A DNA stretch of 64,000 bases, from the NCBI GenBank assembly GCA_963677175.2, contig CAXXES010000001.1:1060189-1124188 (forward strand). The letters run 5' to 3'. This document shows positions 55,549 to 64,000 of this stretch, in pieces (the stretch's first letter is position 1; every line of letters starts with the position of its first letter). The position numbers were made by a program, and so were the translations under genes. The stretch comes from Sunxiuqinia sp963677175 (lineage in GTDB: Bacteria > Bacteroidota > Bacteroidia > Bacteroidales > Prolixibacteraceae). A model generated the notes under the pieces. It was given only the letters and a program-made list of their open reading frames with translations, made no database searches and had not been told where the DNA came from.

Positions 55549-56304
55549 TTAAATCAATAATAAAAAAGCCGAAATGGCGGTAATCACAATGACAGCGGTA
55601 CGGTAGGCTTTTTCCGGAATCTTCCGCACCAGCAAAATCCCTAAAAACGCGCCCAGCGCAATGGCCGGCAAAACCATCAAATCCATTTTCAGGCTGGGCC
55701 AGCTAATGGTTTCCCAAATAAAAATATGGAGTGGGAATTTTGAGAAATTCAGGATCAGAAAAAACCAGGCCGATGTGCCGATAAAGCTATTTTTTGGCAG
55801 GTGCATGGCCAGCAAGTAAATGGCGAAAATGGGGCCGGCTACGTTGCCAATCATCGTGGCAAATCCGCCCAGCACGCCCATCGAAGCCGCAAACCACCAG
55901 CTATCGGGGAAAAAAGTTTTGTCCTTCCGGCGATCTCTCCACAACATCAACCCAATACAAAGGAATACCAGAATGGCTATAAGATTTTTGAACTGCTCGT
56001 CGTTCACCACTTCGCCCACCCACAAAGCCAGGCCAACGCCAACAAACGCCCAGGGCAGAATCTTCACCAAGTAGCTCCATTGCGCATGCCGACGGTAATA
56101 GCCTACACCAAACAGGTCAGCTATCATCAGAATAGGCAACAACACCCCTGTAGACTGTTTTGCTCCAAAAATAAAGGCTAAAACAGGAACCACGATCATG
56201 GAAACACCAGGCACACCAACTTTCGACATGCCAATGAGCATGCCGCAGACAGCCATAAAAACCCATTGCAGGGGTGTTAAATCAAAGGGTGAAAGCAATT
56301 CCAT
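55549..56304 (-). CDS. TauE/SafE-family membrane permease
   Basis: 251 residues with seven to eight hydrophobic helices and the duplicated motif style of sulfite/organosulfonate exporters (MSKVGVPGVSMIVVPVLAFIFG near the N-terminus; GGFATMIGNVAGPIFAIYLL in the second half). Inner membrane; probably exports a small anion. Two-gene operon with the methyltransferase. Confidence 0.9.
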   Translation of the reverse strand: MELLSPFDLTPLQWVFMAVCGMLIGMSKVGVPGVSMIVVPVLAFIFGAKQSTGVLLPILMIADLFGVGYYRRHAQWSYLVKILPWAFVGVGLALWVGEVVNDEQFKNLIAILVFLCIGLMLWRDRRKDKTFFPDSWWFAASMGVLGGFATMIGNVAGPIFAIYLLAMHLPKNSFIGTSAWFFLILNFSKFPLHIFIWETISWPSLKMDLMVLPAIALGAFLGILLVRKIPEKAYRTAVIVITAISAFLLLI

Positions 56305-56363
56305 CGTATTTGTTTAGACGCACAAATGTAATAAAGTTGACCCGGAATAGGCGGAAGTACACT

Positions 56364-56391
56364 AAAAAAGAGGCCGGAGCAATCCGGCCTC
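56364..56391 (-). terminator. Rho-independent terminator
   Basis: Stem GAGGCCGGA (56370-56378)/TCCGGCCTC (56383-56391). On the minus strand it is followed by a T6 run (56364-56369). It ends transcription of the YXWGXW gene. Confidence 0.85.
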
Positions 56392-56507
56392 TAACCCAAA
56401 AACACTCAACAAACAAGTATACAAAAATACAGTTCTTTTATGAACCGATTGGTTATTTTATTGATCTCTTTTACTTCCAAATACTCTTGTCGCCCAGGGA
56501 TTTTTTA

Positions 56508-56843
56508 TTAAAAGAAAAAGAATCGTTTCTTCTCAATTTTTTCCCATTTTCCGGGAATCCACTTCCAGCCCTTTGGTTGTTGCTCCCAATGGCCGGGGCT
56601 CCATTGCTTGTTATCCTTTTTAGGAGCCCAGTGCGGGCTTACCCAAACATACATTTTCGATTGCCGGTGCCAGATCCAGTGTCCCGGAATGAGTTGATAG
56701 TCGGGCCCGGGCTTTTCAGGCACGGGTAATTTCACTTCGGGAGGCGAAGGTTTCTGTTCAACAATCACCTGGGTTTGTGCCGTTTCGGGATAGAAGAAAA
56801 AGGAAGCAAGTCCTATAAGTACAATTAGCGTGGCTCTTTTCAT
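56508..56843 (-). CDS. YXWGXW-repeat exported protein
   Basis: 111 residues from ATG at 56843 (the frame extends to 56897). Signal peptide to about PETAQTQ. The mature part has Pro-rich spacing and repeats of Trp motifs: LIPGHWIWHRQ, WVSPHW, WSPGHWEQQ and WIPGKWEKI, as in YXWGXW-type envelope proteins. Role unknown. A terminator follows. Confidence 0.85.
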   Translation of the reverse strand: MKRATLIVLIGLASFFFYPETAQTQVIVEQKPSPPEVKLPVPEKPGPDYQLIPGHWIWHRQSKMYVWVSPHWAPKKDNKQWSPGHWEQQPKGWKWIPGKWEKIEKKRFFFF

Positions 56844-56914
56844 GGCTTCAAGGTTTTTAATTGTTTTCGGGGTGTTGAAATTCAAAAACAGTGCCAAGAA
56901 ATAAACAAGGATCG

Positions 56915-57298
56915 CTAAAATATTTTGGAATGAATTTCGTCCAGCTTGGCTTCATCAAAATCTTTAAACCAAACTCGCAGCCGGGTTTTTGCTTTTTCCT
57001 GAATTTCGGGAGTAACATGGTCGCTGATTTGCGAAAGAGCAAAGATCAGGACGCCCAAATCGTCGCTAAAGCCAACGATGGGCAGCAGGTCGGGAATAGC
57101 ATCGGTTGGCAAAATGAAGTAGCCCAAAGCCGCGGCAATGGTCACTTTTGCTTTCAACGGAACCGTGGGATCCTTCATTAAATGGAAAAGCAACAAGGCC
57201 GAGTAGGCTACCTGAACGCCGGCTGCTTTGCTAAACTTCTGCAGTTTTTGCCAAAACGATTGCTCATCGTAAAATTGCTTGTAATCGCTCGAATTCAT
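56915..57298 (-). CDS. DUF1232 (YkvA-type) protein
   Basis: 127 residues. The DUF1232 core AALGYFILPTDAIPDLLPIVGFSDD (about 55-79) is clear, and hydrophobic helices suggest membrane association. Its ATG overlaps the dusB stop by 4 nt (57295-57298), so it is translationally coupled to dusB. Function unknown. Confidence 0.9.
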   Translation of the reverse strand: MNSSDYKQFYDEQSFWQKLQKFSKAAGVQVAYSALLLFHLMKDPTVPLKAKVTIAAALGYFILPTDAIPDLLPIVGFSDDLGVLIFALSQISDHVTPEIQEKAKTRLRVWFKDFDEAKLDEIHSKIF

Positions 57299-58308
57299 TT
57301 TAAACTCACATTTGTATAATCAACCCGCAGGTGTTCATAGTGTTCACTGATCTCGTCGAGGATTCCCTGAACCTCATCCAGCTCAATGGCCTGCAGCAGT
57401 TTGATGCGGTGCGAACGGAAATCGGGCAGCCCGGGAAAGCATTTCGCAAAGTGCCGGCGCATCATCAAAATAGTGGGGCGTTCGTGTCCTTTCCAGTCGA
57501 GGGTCATTTGAAATTGTTCGCGTATTCGTTTAACCACTTCGGCAACAGTTGGCGGGGGTAGCAGTTCGCCGGTCCTTAGGTAGTGTTTAATTTCATTGAA
57601 GATCCAGGGACGGCCAATGGACCCCCGGCCAATCATCAGTCCATCGACCCCACTTTGTTCCAGGCATTGTTTGGCCCTTTCGGGGCCGTTGATATCGCCG
57701 TTTCCAATGATGGGAATTTTGATGCGGGAATTGTTCTTTACTTCAGCGATCCTGCTCCAGTCGGCTTCTCCCGTGTACAACTGTTTACGCGTGCGTCCAT
57801 GAATAGCCAGCGCGGCGATGCCCACATCTTGCAGCCGTTCGGCCACTTCCTGAATAACCAGTGAATCTTCGTCCCATCCCAAGCGGGTTTTGGCTGTGAC
57901 TGGCAGCGAAACAGCCTTGATAATCTCCGCAGTCATTTGCTGCATTTTGTCCAAATCCTGCAGCATGCCGGAGCCCGCTCCCTTATTGACGATCTTTTTC
58001 ATGGGGCAGCCATAGTTGATATCGATAAAATCAGGCTGAAACTCTTCGGCAGCCAAGGCAGCCCGCACCATCGAATCAATGTTGGAACCGTACACTTGGA
58101 TGGCAATGGGTCGGTCGGCTTCAAACAGCTCCATTTTTTGCCTGGTCTTGTCCACCTCCCGAATCAAGGCTTCGGATGAAACAAATTCAGTGCACATCAC
58201 GTCAGCTCCATTCTGCTTGCAAATTCGGCGGAACGGCTTGTAAGTAACATCTTCCATCGGCGACAAAAACAAGGGGGTCTCGCCTAAATCAATTGATCCA
58301 ATCTTCAC
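57295..58308 (-). CDS. dusB: tRNA-dihydrouridine synthase
   Basis: 337 residues. FMN-dependent reduction of uridine in tRNA D-loops. The TIM-barrel motifs are present: LSPMEDVTYKPFR, DINYGCPMKKIVNKGAGSGML with the catalytic Cys (C100-region), AIHGRTRKQ, IGNGDI and LMIGRGSIGRPW. Length is normal. First gene of an operon with the DUF1232 protein. Confidence 0.95.
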   Translation of the reverse strand: MKIGSIDLGETPLFLSPMEDVTYKPFRRICKQNGADVMCTEFVSSEALIREVDKTRQKMELFEADRPIAIQVYGSNIDSMVRAALAAEEFQPDFIDINYGCPMKKIVNKGAGSGMLQDLDKMQQMTAEIIKAVSLPVTAKTRLGWDEDSLVIQEVAERLQDVGIAALAIHGRTRKQLYTGEADWSRIAEVKNNSRIKIPIIGNGDINGPERAKQCLEQSGVDGLMIGRGSIGRPWIFNEIKHYLRTGELLPPPTVAEVVKRIREQFQMTLDWKGHERPTILMMRRHFAKCFPGLPDFRSHRIKLLQAIELDEVQGILDEISEHYEHLRVDYTNVSLK

Positions 58309-58819
58309 GTTTCTGAAATTTTAATGGCCAAAGATATAAAACAAACTCCCCCAGAAGATGGTTTCCCACAGATATTTAGCCTTGTCCCTGACCGGACGGC
58401 TTTCTTCCCTGAGTTTTTAGTTCAGTCGCTTAGGGGAGCGAAACTGTCCCCTGGCTTTTGCCATCGGCAACCTTCTTTCCTGACGCGACCTACTGGAAGA
58501 TTGACAGATTGAGCACCATGTATTAAGCTTGACGAAGAAAAATACCCACCCCTGATTCGTTTGTTCGACGAAGCTGGTCCGGGCAATCTGATGTATTTAG
58601 AAGAAAAAGATTTTGATATTGCCCTCTCCAGAAGGGCAACCTGAATGGCTTGGCTGAATACCCCAGGTTCAGGCAATATTCGCCCGAAGTCCGGAAATAG
58701 GCATGGGAGGCTATTTTAAGGAAAACAGCAATTGATTATTAAACAGCTGATTCAAAAAGAAGGGCGGTCTCCCCCGAGATCGCCTTCTATTCAAGTTAAT
58801 TAACTATTTACACCCACTA
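58309..58819. other. Intergenic region with a minus-strand terminator
   Basis: A hairpin, GGCGGTCTC (58763-58771)/GAGATCGCC (58776-58784), is followed on the minus strand by a T-rich run and would end the acyl-carrier-like gene. 58324-58680 has short frames without family features. Confidence 0.6.
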
Positions 58820-59056
58820 TTATGCCATACTCTCCATCAGGTTCAAGGTATCTTTCACCTGGTGCATGCGCGAAATTTCTTCATCCTCAACATTGATTTT
58901 AAAACCTTCTTCTAGATAATATAGAAACAAGGCCCAATCAACCTGATCAAAATTCAAATCCTCTTCAAAGGCAGCATCCAGTTCTATTTCCTTTCTGGGT
59001 ACACCTGTCTTCCTTAAAACTTTATACAAAGTTCTTCTAATTGTCTTGTTTTCCAT
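58820..59056 (-). CDS. Acyl-carrier-protein-like, carrier serine absent
   Basis: 78 residues that align along their whole length with acyl carrier proteins: DLNFDQVDWALFLYYLEEGF (33-52) corresponds to the helix-II region usually DLGxDSLDxVELVMxLEExF. The phosphopantetheine serine of DSL is Q38. It therefore cannot be modified in the usual way and may act as a scaffold or regulator. Acidic helix II is retained. No fatty-acid or polyketide genes lie nearby. Confidence 0.75.
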   Translation of the reverse strand: MENKTIRRTLYKVLRKTGVPRKEIELDAAFEEDLNFDQVDWALFLYYLEEGFKINVEDEEISRMHQVKDTLNLMESMA

Positions 59057-59256
59057 CGTGCTTCATTTTGTTTCATGTTCCTCTGTATCCCGGCTTAAAG
59101 GACACAAATTCTTTGCAAATATAAAAAAATCGAACAAGTCATTAAACGATTCAAAGAATAAAAAAGTTTTGCATAATAAAAAAAATGACGATCCTCAAAT
59201 CTGTCGCATGTCATTTAAAAGTTCATTAACCCTCATTATCAACTGTAAAGATACAT

Positions 59257-59793
59257 TTACCAATCCTTTTTCAGGCAACTGTAAACTTTTAAATCAATGA
59301 ACGTTTTTTGATGTTTTTCTCCCTCAAGCTCGATCCCTTCAAACTGAAACCCGAGCCGTTCAGGAATTGCGGAGCTTTTATCGTTGCCCACTCCGCAGCG
59401 GATCACGATCCGGTTCATGCCTAAATTGGAGAAGGCAAAGTCTGTTAACACTTTGGTTGATAGAAGTGCAATTCCTTTTCCTGTCATGCTTTCAATCAGC
59501 CAGTAGCCAATCTCTGTTTTCAGATTGATCCGGTCGGTATCTTTATACCCAATCAAGCCGGCGAAACAATTATCATACCAAATGACAAACACGTCATCTC
59601 GCTCTTTATCCGATTTTGCCGTTATTGCTTGGATAAAAGCTTCCGTGTCTTCTTGTGTTTCGGTATCCTGAACAAAAGGAAGCCAAGGCGACAGAAACGC
59701 ACGGTTACGATCAATCGCCTGGAAAACCTGAAAAGCATGCAAAAATTTCAGGACCTCAAGTTCTATTCTTTGATTTACAATTAGCCTTTCCAT
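59257..59793 (-). CDS. GNAT acetyltransferase (RimJ/RimL-like)
   Basis: 178 residues from ATG at 59793 (the frame extends to 59868). GNAT fold of the ribosomal-protein N-acetyltransferase type: GLIGYKDTDRINLKTEIGYWL (about 79-99), GKGIALLSTKVLTDFAF (acetyl-CoA loop, about 105-121) and RVGVGNDKSSAIPERLGF-type end. The substrate is a protein N-terminus or an amine. Cytoplasmic. Confidence 0.88.
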   Translation of the reverse strand: MERLIVNQRIELEVLKFLHAFQVFQAIDRNRAFLSPWLPFVQDTETQEDTEAFIQAITAKSDKERDDVFVIWYDNCFAGLIGYKDTDRINLKTEIGYWLIESMTGKGIALLSTKVLTDFAFSNLGMNRIVIRCGVGNDKSSAIPERLGFQFEGIELEGEKHQKTFIDLKVYSCLKKDW

Positions 59794-59921
59794 AGGGGCG
59801 TTAAGATACTTATTTTTATTAATTACACTTCCGTTTGAACATGAATCCTCATTTCGCGACACTCCCATTAATGTTTATATTTGCGAAAAGAACATCCAAA
59901 TTAATAATCAGTCATATTCAA

Positions 59922-60746
59922 ATGAAGAAGATCATTTTGGCCCTTGTATCAGGAATTATACTCCTTCAGGTTTCGTGTGTTAACTCTCAGAACAAAAAGG
60001 ATGACAGTCGCCTTGTGAAAATTGAAACCGAGTTTGGCGACATCACCATCAAACTTTATGATGAAACTCCAGTGCACCGCGATAACTTTATCAAATTGGC
60101 GAACGACGGTTTTTTTGATGGCTTGTTGTTTCATCGGGTGATTGAAAATTTTATGATTCAGGGTGGCGATCCTGATTCGAAAAATGCTGACCCGGGCAAA
60201 CGGTTGGGCGGTGGTGATCCGGGTTATACGCTTCCGGCTGAAATTGATTCATCGTTGTTTCACAAAAGAGGAGTGCTTGCCGCTGCTCGCAGGGGAGGCC
60301 CTTCGAACCCGGAGAAGCGCTCATCTGGTTCGCAGTTTTACATTGTACAGGGAACCGTCTTTAGTCATGGTGCGTTGGACACCCTGGAAATGAAAATGAA
60401 TCAGCAAAGGCAACGGACTGTTATGCAGAACTGTTTCAGCCAGGCACAAGACGAATTAGGACAATTACAACAGGCGGGAGACGAGGAGAAGTTAAATCTG
60501 CGGGTGGCCGAAATCAGGGAACAAGCCAACGAAGAGATCAGCCAAATGCTCCCGTTGGAATTTTCGGACGAGCGTCGTGAAGTCTATACAACAGTTGGTG
60601 GCTATCCTTCGCTTGACAATGAATACACAATTTTTGGCGAGGTAATTGAGGGATTGGATGTTTTAGACAAGCTGGCCGCGGTCGAAACCGACCAGTTCGA
60701 TCGTCCGGTAAACGATATCAAAATGAATGTGAAAGTATTGGATTAA
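59922..60746 (+). CDS. Cyclophilin-type peptidyl-prolyl isomerase lipoprotein
   Basis: 274 residues from ATG at 59922, where a lipoprotein signal starts (ILLQVSCVNS, Cys about 19); upstream frame to 59835 is not needed. The cyclophilin core has LLFHRVIENFMIQGGDP, with the R, F and Q of the active site, and SGSQFYIVQG. Between the core strands lies a helical insert of about 70 residues (LDTLEMKMN ... QANEEI). Periplasmic folding catalyst. First of three cyclophilin genes overlapping by 1 and 4 nt. Confidence 0.9.
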   Translation: MKKIILALVSGIILLQVSCVNSQNKKDDSRLVKIETEFGDITIKLYDETPVHRDNFIKLANDGFFDGLLFHRVIENFMIQGGDPDSKNADPGKRLGGGDPGYTLPAEIDSSLFHKRGVLAAARRGGPSNPEKRSSGSQFYIVQGTVFSHGALDTLEMKMNQQRQRTVMQNCFSQAQDELGQLQQAGDEEKLNLRVAEIREQANEEISQMLPLEFSDERREVYTTVGGYPSLDNEYTIFGEVIEGLDVLDKLAAVETDQFDRPVNDIKMNVKVLD

Positions 60747-61552
60747 TGAAGCGAATTGTCTTATTTATCGTTATTTTCTTGAGTTTGAATGAAATTGCAG
60801 CGGCTCAGCGAATTGTTGAAGTTAAAACCAATCTGGGAACCATGCGGTTTCAACTTTACGACGATACGCCCAAGCACCGCGATGCCTTCATTAAACTGGC
60901 CAACGAGGGCTACTACGACGGTACTTTATTCTACCGGGTCATCGAAAATTTCCTGATTCAGGGTGGTTCCAAATCATCACGCAATGCGCCTCCTGGAAAA
61001 CGCATTGGTTATGGTGATCCTGATCATACGGTTGACGATGAGATTTTGAGTCATTATTTTCATAAAAAAGGCGCTTTGTGTGCTCCCCGACAACCCGACG
61101 AAGTAAACCCTTTTAAGCAATCCGATATCTCGCAGTTCTTCGTTGTGAAAGGACAAGTATTAACTTCAGGCTACCTTGACACCCTCGAACTAGCGGTGAA
61201 CAGGCCAATCCGTAAAAAGATCACCAGCCAGATTTATACTCCGGAGATTCAGGAGAAATTGAAAAATCTGAAGGCTGAAAATCAAGCCGAAGAATTTAAT
61301 AAGCTTTTAAGACAAGTGAAAGACGATATTGACGCACGCTACCAGCTCAACCGCGATGTACTCGAATTTTCGGACGCACAGCGAGAAGCTTACACCACAG
61401 TTGGCGGTTATCCAGACCTGGACGGGAAATACACCATTTTTGGGCAATGCATTTCCGGTTTTGAGGTGATTGACGAGATTGCAGCCTTGAAAACCGACGA
61501 AAACAACCGCCCCTTAAAGGATGTTACGATTGAAGTGAATGTGATTGAATGA
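60746..61552 (+). CDS. Cyclophilin-type peptidyl-prolyl isomerase
   Basis: 268 residues with a signal peptide (to about IAAAQ, no lipobox). LFYRVIENFLIQGGS keeps the active-site Arg, Phe and Gln; SDISQFFVVKG follows. It carries the same type of helical insert (LAVNRPIRKKITSQIY ... VKDDIDARYQLN) as the gene before it. Its ATG overlaps the previous stop by 1 nt. Exported; a tandem duplicate. Confidence 0.9.
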   Translation: MKRIVLFIVIFLSLNEIAAAQRIVEVKTNLGTMRFQLYDDTPKHRDAFIKLANEGYYDGTLFYRVIENFLIQGGSKSSRNAPPGKRIGYGDPDHTVDDEILSHYFHKKGALCAPRQPDEVNPFKQSDISQFFVVKGQVLTSGYLDTLELAVNRPIRKKITSQIYTPEIQEKLKNLKAENQAEEFNKLLRQVKDDIDARYQLNRDVLEFSDAQREAYTTVGGYPDLDGKYTIFGQCISGFEVIDEIAALKTDENNRPLKDVTIEVNVIE

Positions 61553-62880
61553 AGCAGCCAGCCACCATATTGTTCGTAGTTCTTGTCAGTCTTTTGCTGG
61601 GAAGTTGTTCTTCTTCAACTGAAAAAGGAAAAAAGGAGGAAGCTAAAAACGCACAAGCCCCAGACGAGAATAACCAGTCGTTTGTTAATTTTATTCCATC
61701 GATTGTTAAAATTGAGAGTTTCGATAAGGGCCGGTTCCTCGAAAGTGAAACTGCCTTTTTTGTTGGTGAACAGAAAATTGTTTGCCGCCTCTCGATGCTG
61801 GACAATGCAACCGACGCGAGGATTACGCCATACGATGAAGAAAAAGCCTATGCCATTTCAGGCTATTTGGCCGTGGATCGGATCAACAACCTGGCACTTT
61901 TGAAGGTGGAGGAAGTTCAACGCGATCCGATTCCCTTGTACCCAGGGATTGCACCCAACACGGCCAAAAGCATTTATTTGACCAAACCGCAAAGTAACAC
62001 GCTGCCTTTGCATAGTGGAAAAGTGCTTGATTTCAGCACCATTTCAGGTGTTAAGCTCTACCGCGTCGATAATCAATTTCGATCCACCATATACGGAACT
62101 CCGGTGTTTGTTTCGAACCATCAGTGTATCGGCTTGGGTTTTGCCGAAGTGGTGTCTTACGAGAACGAGAATATGGTCATCCCTTCAACCTATATTGCTG
62201 CTCTGATGGATAAAAAAAACAATAGTCTGAAGAAGCTGGAAAACTTGCGTACCACAACCAGCCGGGCGGTGAGCGAAGCAAATAGCAAAATCAAGGGACT
62301 GCGGATTGAAACCGATATGGGCAACATTCAGATTCGTTTATTTGATGAAACGCCGCAATACCGAGACAATTTTATCCGGCTGGTGCGCGAAAACTATTAC
62401 GACAGCTTGCTGATCCACCGGGTCATTAAGGGTTTCGGAATCCAGTCAGGTGCGGCCGATACCCGCTACGCCGGGCCCGATGATGTGGTCGGGTGGAAAG
62501 GCCCGGGCTACACGCTGCCGGCGCATATTGTCCCGAAATTCTTCCATAAGCGGGGCATGATTGGCTCGCCGCGCAAGCCTGACCGCGGAAACAGCAAGCG
62601 CCGGTCCGATGGTTCGCAGTTTTACATCGTAACCGGGCGGGTATACTCCAACAGGGAGTTGGACGAAATTGAACAGGAGACTGGGCATCGATTCACGGCG
62701 GCGCAGCGCAGGGAATACAAAATTACCGGCGGCGCGCCACACATTGACGGAACCTACACCATTTTTGCCGAAGTGGTGAGTGGCATGGATGTGGCCGACC
62801 GGATTGTGAAGGTCGAAACCGATTCGGATTTTCGTCCGCTGAAAGACATCCGGGTGAGAAAAATTACCATCCTCGAATAG
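61549..62880 (+). CDS. Degenerate trypsin-like domain fused to a cyclophilin
   Basis: 443 residues. A lipoprotein signal (LVSLLLGSCSS, Cys about 18) precedes a trypsin/HtrA-like domain (about 45-225). The Asp-strand phrase is DRINNLALLKV (usually D-x-x-x-D-L-A-x-L-K-V) and the nucleophile loop is STIYGTPVFV in place of GNSGGPVFV, so catalytic residues look lost. The cyclophilin domain (about 245-443) has LLIHRVIKGFGIQSGA and GSQFYIVTGRV. Its ATG overlaps the previous gene by 4 nt. Probably a binding module plus prolyl isomerase. Confidence 0.85.
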   Translation: MKQPATILFVVLVSLLLGSCSSSTEKGKKEEAKNAQAPDENNQSFVNFIPSIVKIESFDKGRFLESETAFFVGEQKIVCRLSMLDNATDARITPYDEEKAYAISGYLAVDRINNLALLKVEEVQRDPIPLYPGIAPNTAKSIYLTKPQSNTLPLHSGKVLDFSTISGVKLYRVDNQFRSTIYGTPVFVSNHQCIGLGFAEVVSYENENMVIPSTYIAALMDKKNNSLKKLENLRTTTSRAVSEANSKIKGLRIETDMGNIQIRLFDETPQYRDNFIRLVRENYYDSLLIHRVIKGFGIQSGAADTRYAGPDDVVGWKGPGYTLPAHIVPKFFHKRGMIGSPRKPDRGNSKRRSDGSQFYIVTGRVYSNRELDEIEQETGHRFTAAQRREYKITGGAPHIDGTYTIFAEVVSGMDVADRIVKVETDSDFRPLKDIRVRKITILE

Positions 62881-62961
62881 TCTCCCAGCATTTCCCAATA
62901 CCAGGCTTAGGTTTTCCTGTGGAATCATTATCTTTGTCGATCTATTTCAACAGCAGATACG

Positions 62962-63981
62962 ATGTTAGACAAAATTAAGCAGTTACACGACGAGATTGAA
63001 GCTTTGTGCGCTTCAACCAAAGAAGAAGTGGAAGAGCTTCGCATTAAGTACATCAGTAAAAAGGGTTTGGTGAGCCAATTGTTTGCCGATTTTAAAACAG
63101 TTCCGGGCGAGCATAAAAAAGCTGTTGGACAAGCCATCAATGTATTGAAAAACAAAGCGCTTGACAAGATTAACGAGCTGAAGGAACGTTTTGAAAATGC
63201 AGATCAGGGAGCCGGTGGAACCGATTTGAGCCGACCCGGTGAACCCATGCGATTGGGAACCCGCCATCCGCTGGCGATTGTCCGAAACGAAATTGTTGAA
63301 ATATTTGCCCGCTTAGGTTTTACCGTGGCTGAAGGTCCTGAAATAGAGGATGACTGGCATGTGTTTTCTTCCCTGAATTTTCCTCCGGAACACCCGGCAC
63401 GCGATATGCAGGATACCTTTTTTATTCAGAAAGATCCGGACGTATTGTTACGCACACATACCTCGAGCGTGCAAGCCCGTGTGATGGAAAAAACACAACC
63501 GCCAATCCGAGCCATTTTCCCAGGACGCGTGTTCCGTAACGAAGCCATTTCGGCCCGTGCACACTGCATATTCCATCAAATCGAAGGTTTGTATGTGGAC
63601 GAAAACGTGTCGTTTGCCGACTTGAAACAAACCTTGCTGTATTTCTCGCGCGAGCTATTTGGCGAAAATACCGAAATCCGTTTGCGCCCCTCCTATTTCC
63701 CGTTCACCGAGCCATCGGCCGAAATGGACGTGAGTTGTTCCATTTGCGGTGGAAAAGGTTGCAACGTGTGTAAATACACTGGTTGGCTCGAGATTCTGGG
63801 CTGCGGCATGGTCGATCCAAACGTGCTCGATTTGTGCGGAATCGACTCAAAAAAATACACCGGCTTTGCCTTCGGAATGGGGATCGAGCGCATCGCCATG
63901 CTGAAATACGGCATCAAAGACATCCGCCACTTCTTCGAAAACGATGTGCGGTTCTTGAGGCAGTTTGAGGGGACGTATTAA
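62962..63981 (+). CDS. pheS: Phenylalanyl-tRNA synthetase alpha subunit
   Basis: 339 residues, complete. Class II synthetase: N-terminal coiled coil (about 1-85), then motif 2-type FPGRVFRNEAISARAHCIFHQIEGL and motif 3 GFAFGMGIERIAMLKYG. The CSICGGKGCNVCKYTGWLE cysteine set is typical of bacterial PheS. It charges tRNA-Phe with PheT, which is not in this window. It is separated by 81 bp from the cyclophilin operon. Confidence 0.97.
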   Translation: MLDKIKQLHDEIEALCASTKEEVEELRIKYISKKGLVSQLFADFKTVPGEHKKAVGQAINVLKNKALDKINELKERFENADQGAGGTDLSRPGEPMRLGTRHPLAIVRNEIVEIFARLGFTVAEGPEIEDDWHVFSSLNFPPEHPARDMQDTFFIQKDPDVLLRTHTSSVQARVMEKTQPPIRAIFPGRVFRNEAISARAHCIFHQIEGLYVDENVSFADLKQTLLYFSRELFGENTEIRLRPSYFPFTEPSAEMDVSCSICGGKGCNVCKYTGWLEILGCGMVDPNVLDLCGIDSKKYTGFAFGMGIERIAMLKYGIKDIRHFFENDVRFLRQFEGTY

Positions 63982-64000
63982 TCGTCACTCACACCAGTAG

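Overview
The window looks like a chromosomal segment of a Bacteroidota bacterium. It carries a SusC/SusD pair, GIN-domain (DUF2807) lipoproteins, a GH31 enzyme with a PA14 insert, a TlpA-DUF3738 protein, a YXWGXW protein and a DUF6520-type peptide. Order Marinilabiliales is my guess only; no rRNA or tRNA gene was found to test it.

Layout. (1) 1-13.2 kb is mostly ordinary chromosome: a GH31 alpha-glycosidase cut by the window edge, a 21-bp tandem array next to a small conserved hypothetical gene, a membrane-tailed receiver protein, coaX, two GIN-domain genes, an ankyrin/acyltransferase/serine-hydrolase operon divergent from an AraC-TPR regulator, and an arginase-family enzyme. (2) 13.3-46 kb is an accessory region. 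Almost all genes are on the minus strand and many are AT-rich. One- or two-gene units alternate with imperfect palindromes of about 60-150 bp whose ends carry AACG/CGTT or GTCCAAC/GTTGGCG. These look like integron attC-type cassette sites, but no integron integrase is visible. The cargo is largely defence-like: a Gabija-type pair (gajA/gajB), a putative AbiC-type Abi gene, AbiEi with a truncated AbiEii, Fic, an ORF6N/PLD-like protein, DUF6994- and DUF5131-like proteins, a VOC protein, a two-gene membrane/soluble module and several unknowns. It is broken up by a group II intron sitting in one cassette site (plus two relics of intron 3' ends), an IS4 element with a 10-bp target duplication, and a tyrosine-recombinase/IS91 pair. 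Between the units lie gene-free stretches of mosaic repeats: REP-like hairpins and degenerate tandem arrays with periods of 11 or 20-23 bp. (3) 46.3-64 kb is ordinary chromosome: TlpA-DUF3738/SusC/SusD, DUF6520, Crp/Fnr, a methyltransferase, TauE/SafE, DUF1232-dusB, an acyl-carrier-like protein without the carrier serine, GNAT, three successive cyclophilin genes (the last fused to a degenerate trypsin-like domain) and pheS.

Most notable: the integron-like cassette array with an intron at its junctions; the array families, unrelated in sequence, that all keep periods near one or two DNA helical turns; and several unnamed two-gene cassettes beside Gabija. Family names come from memory of motifs, not from searches.
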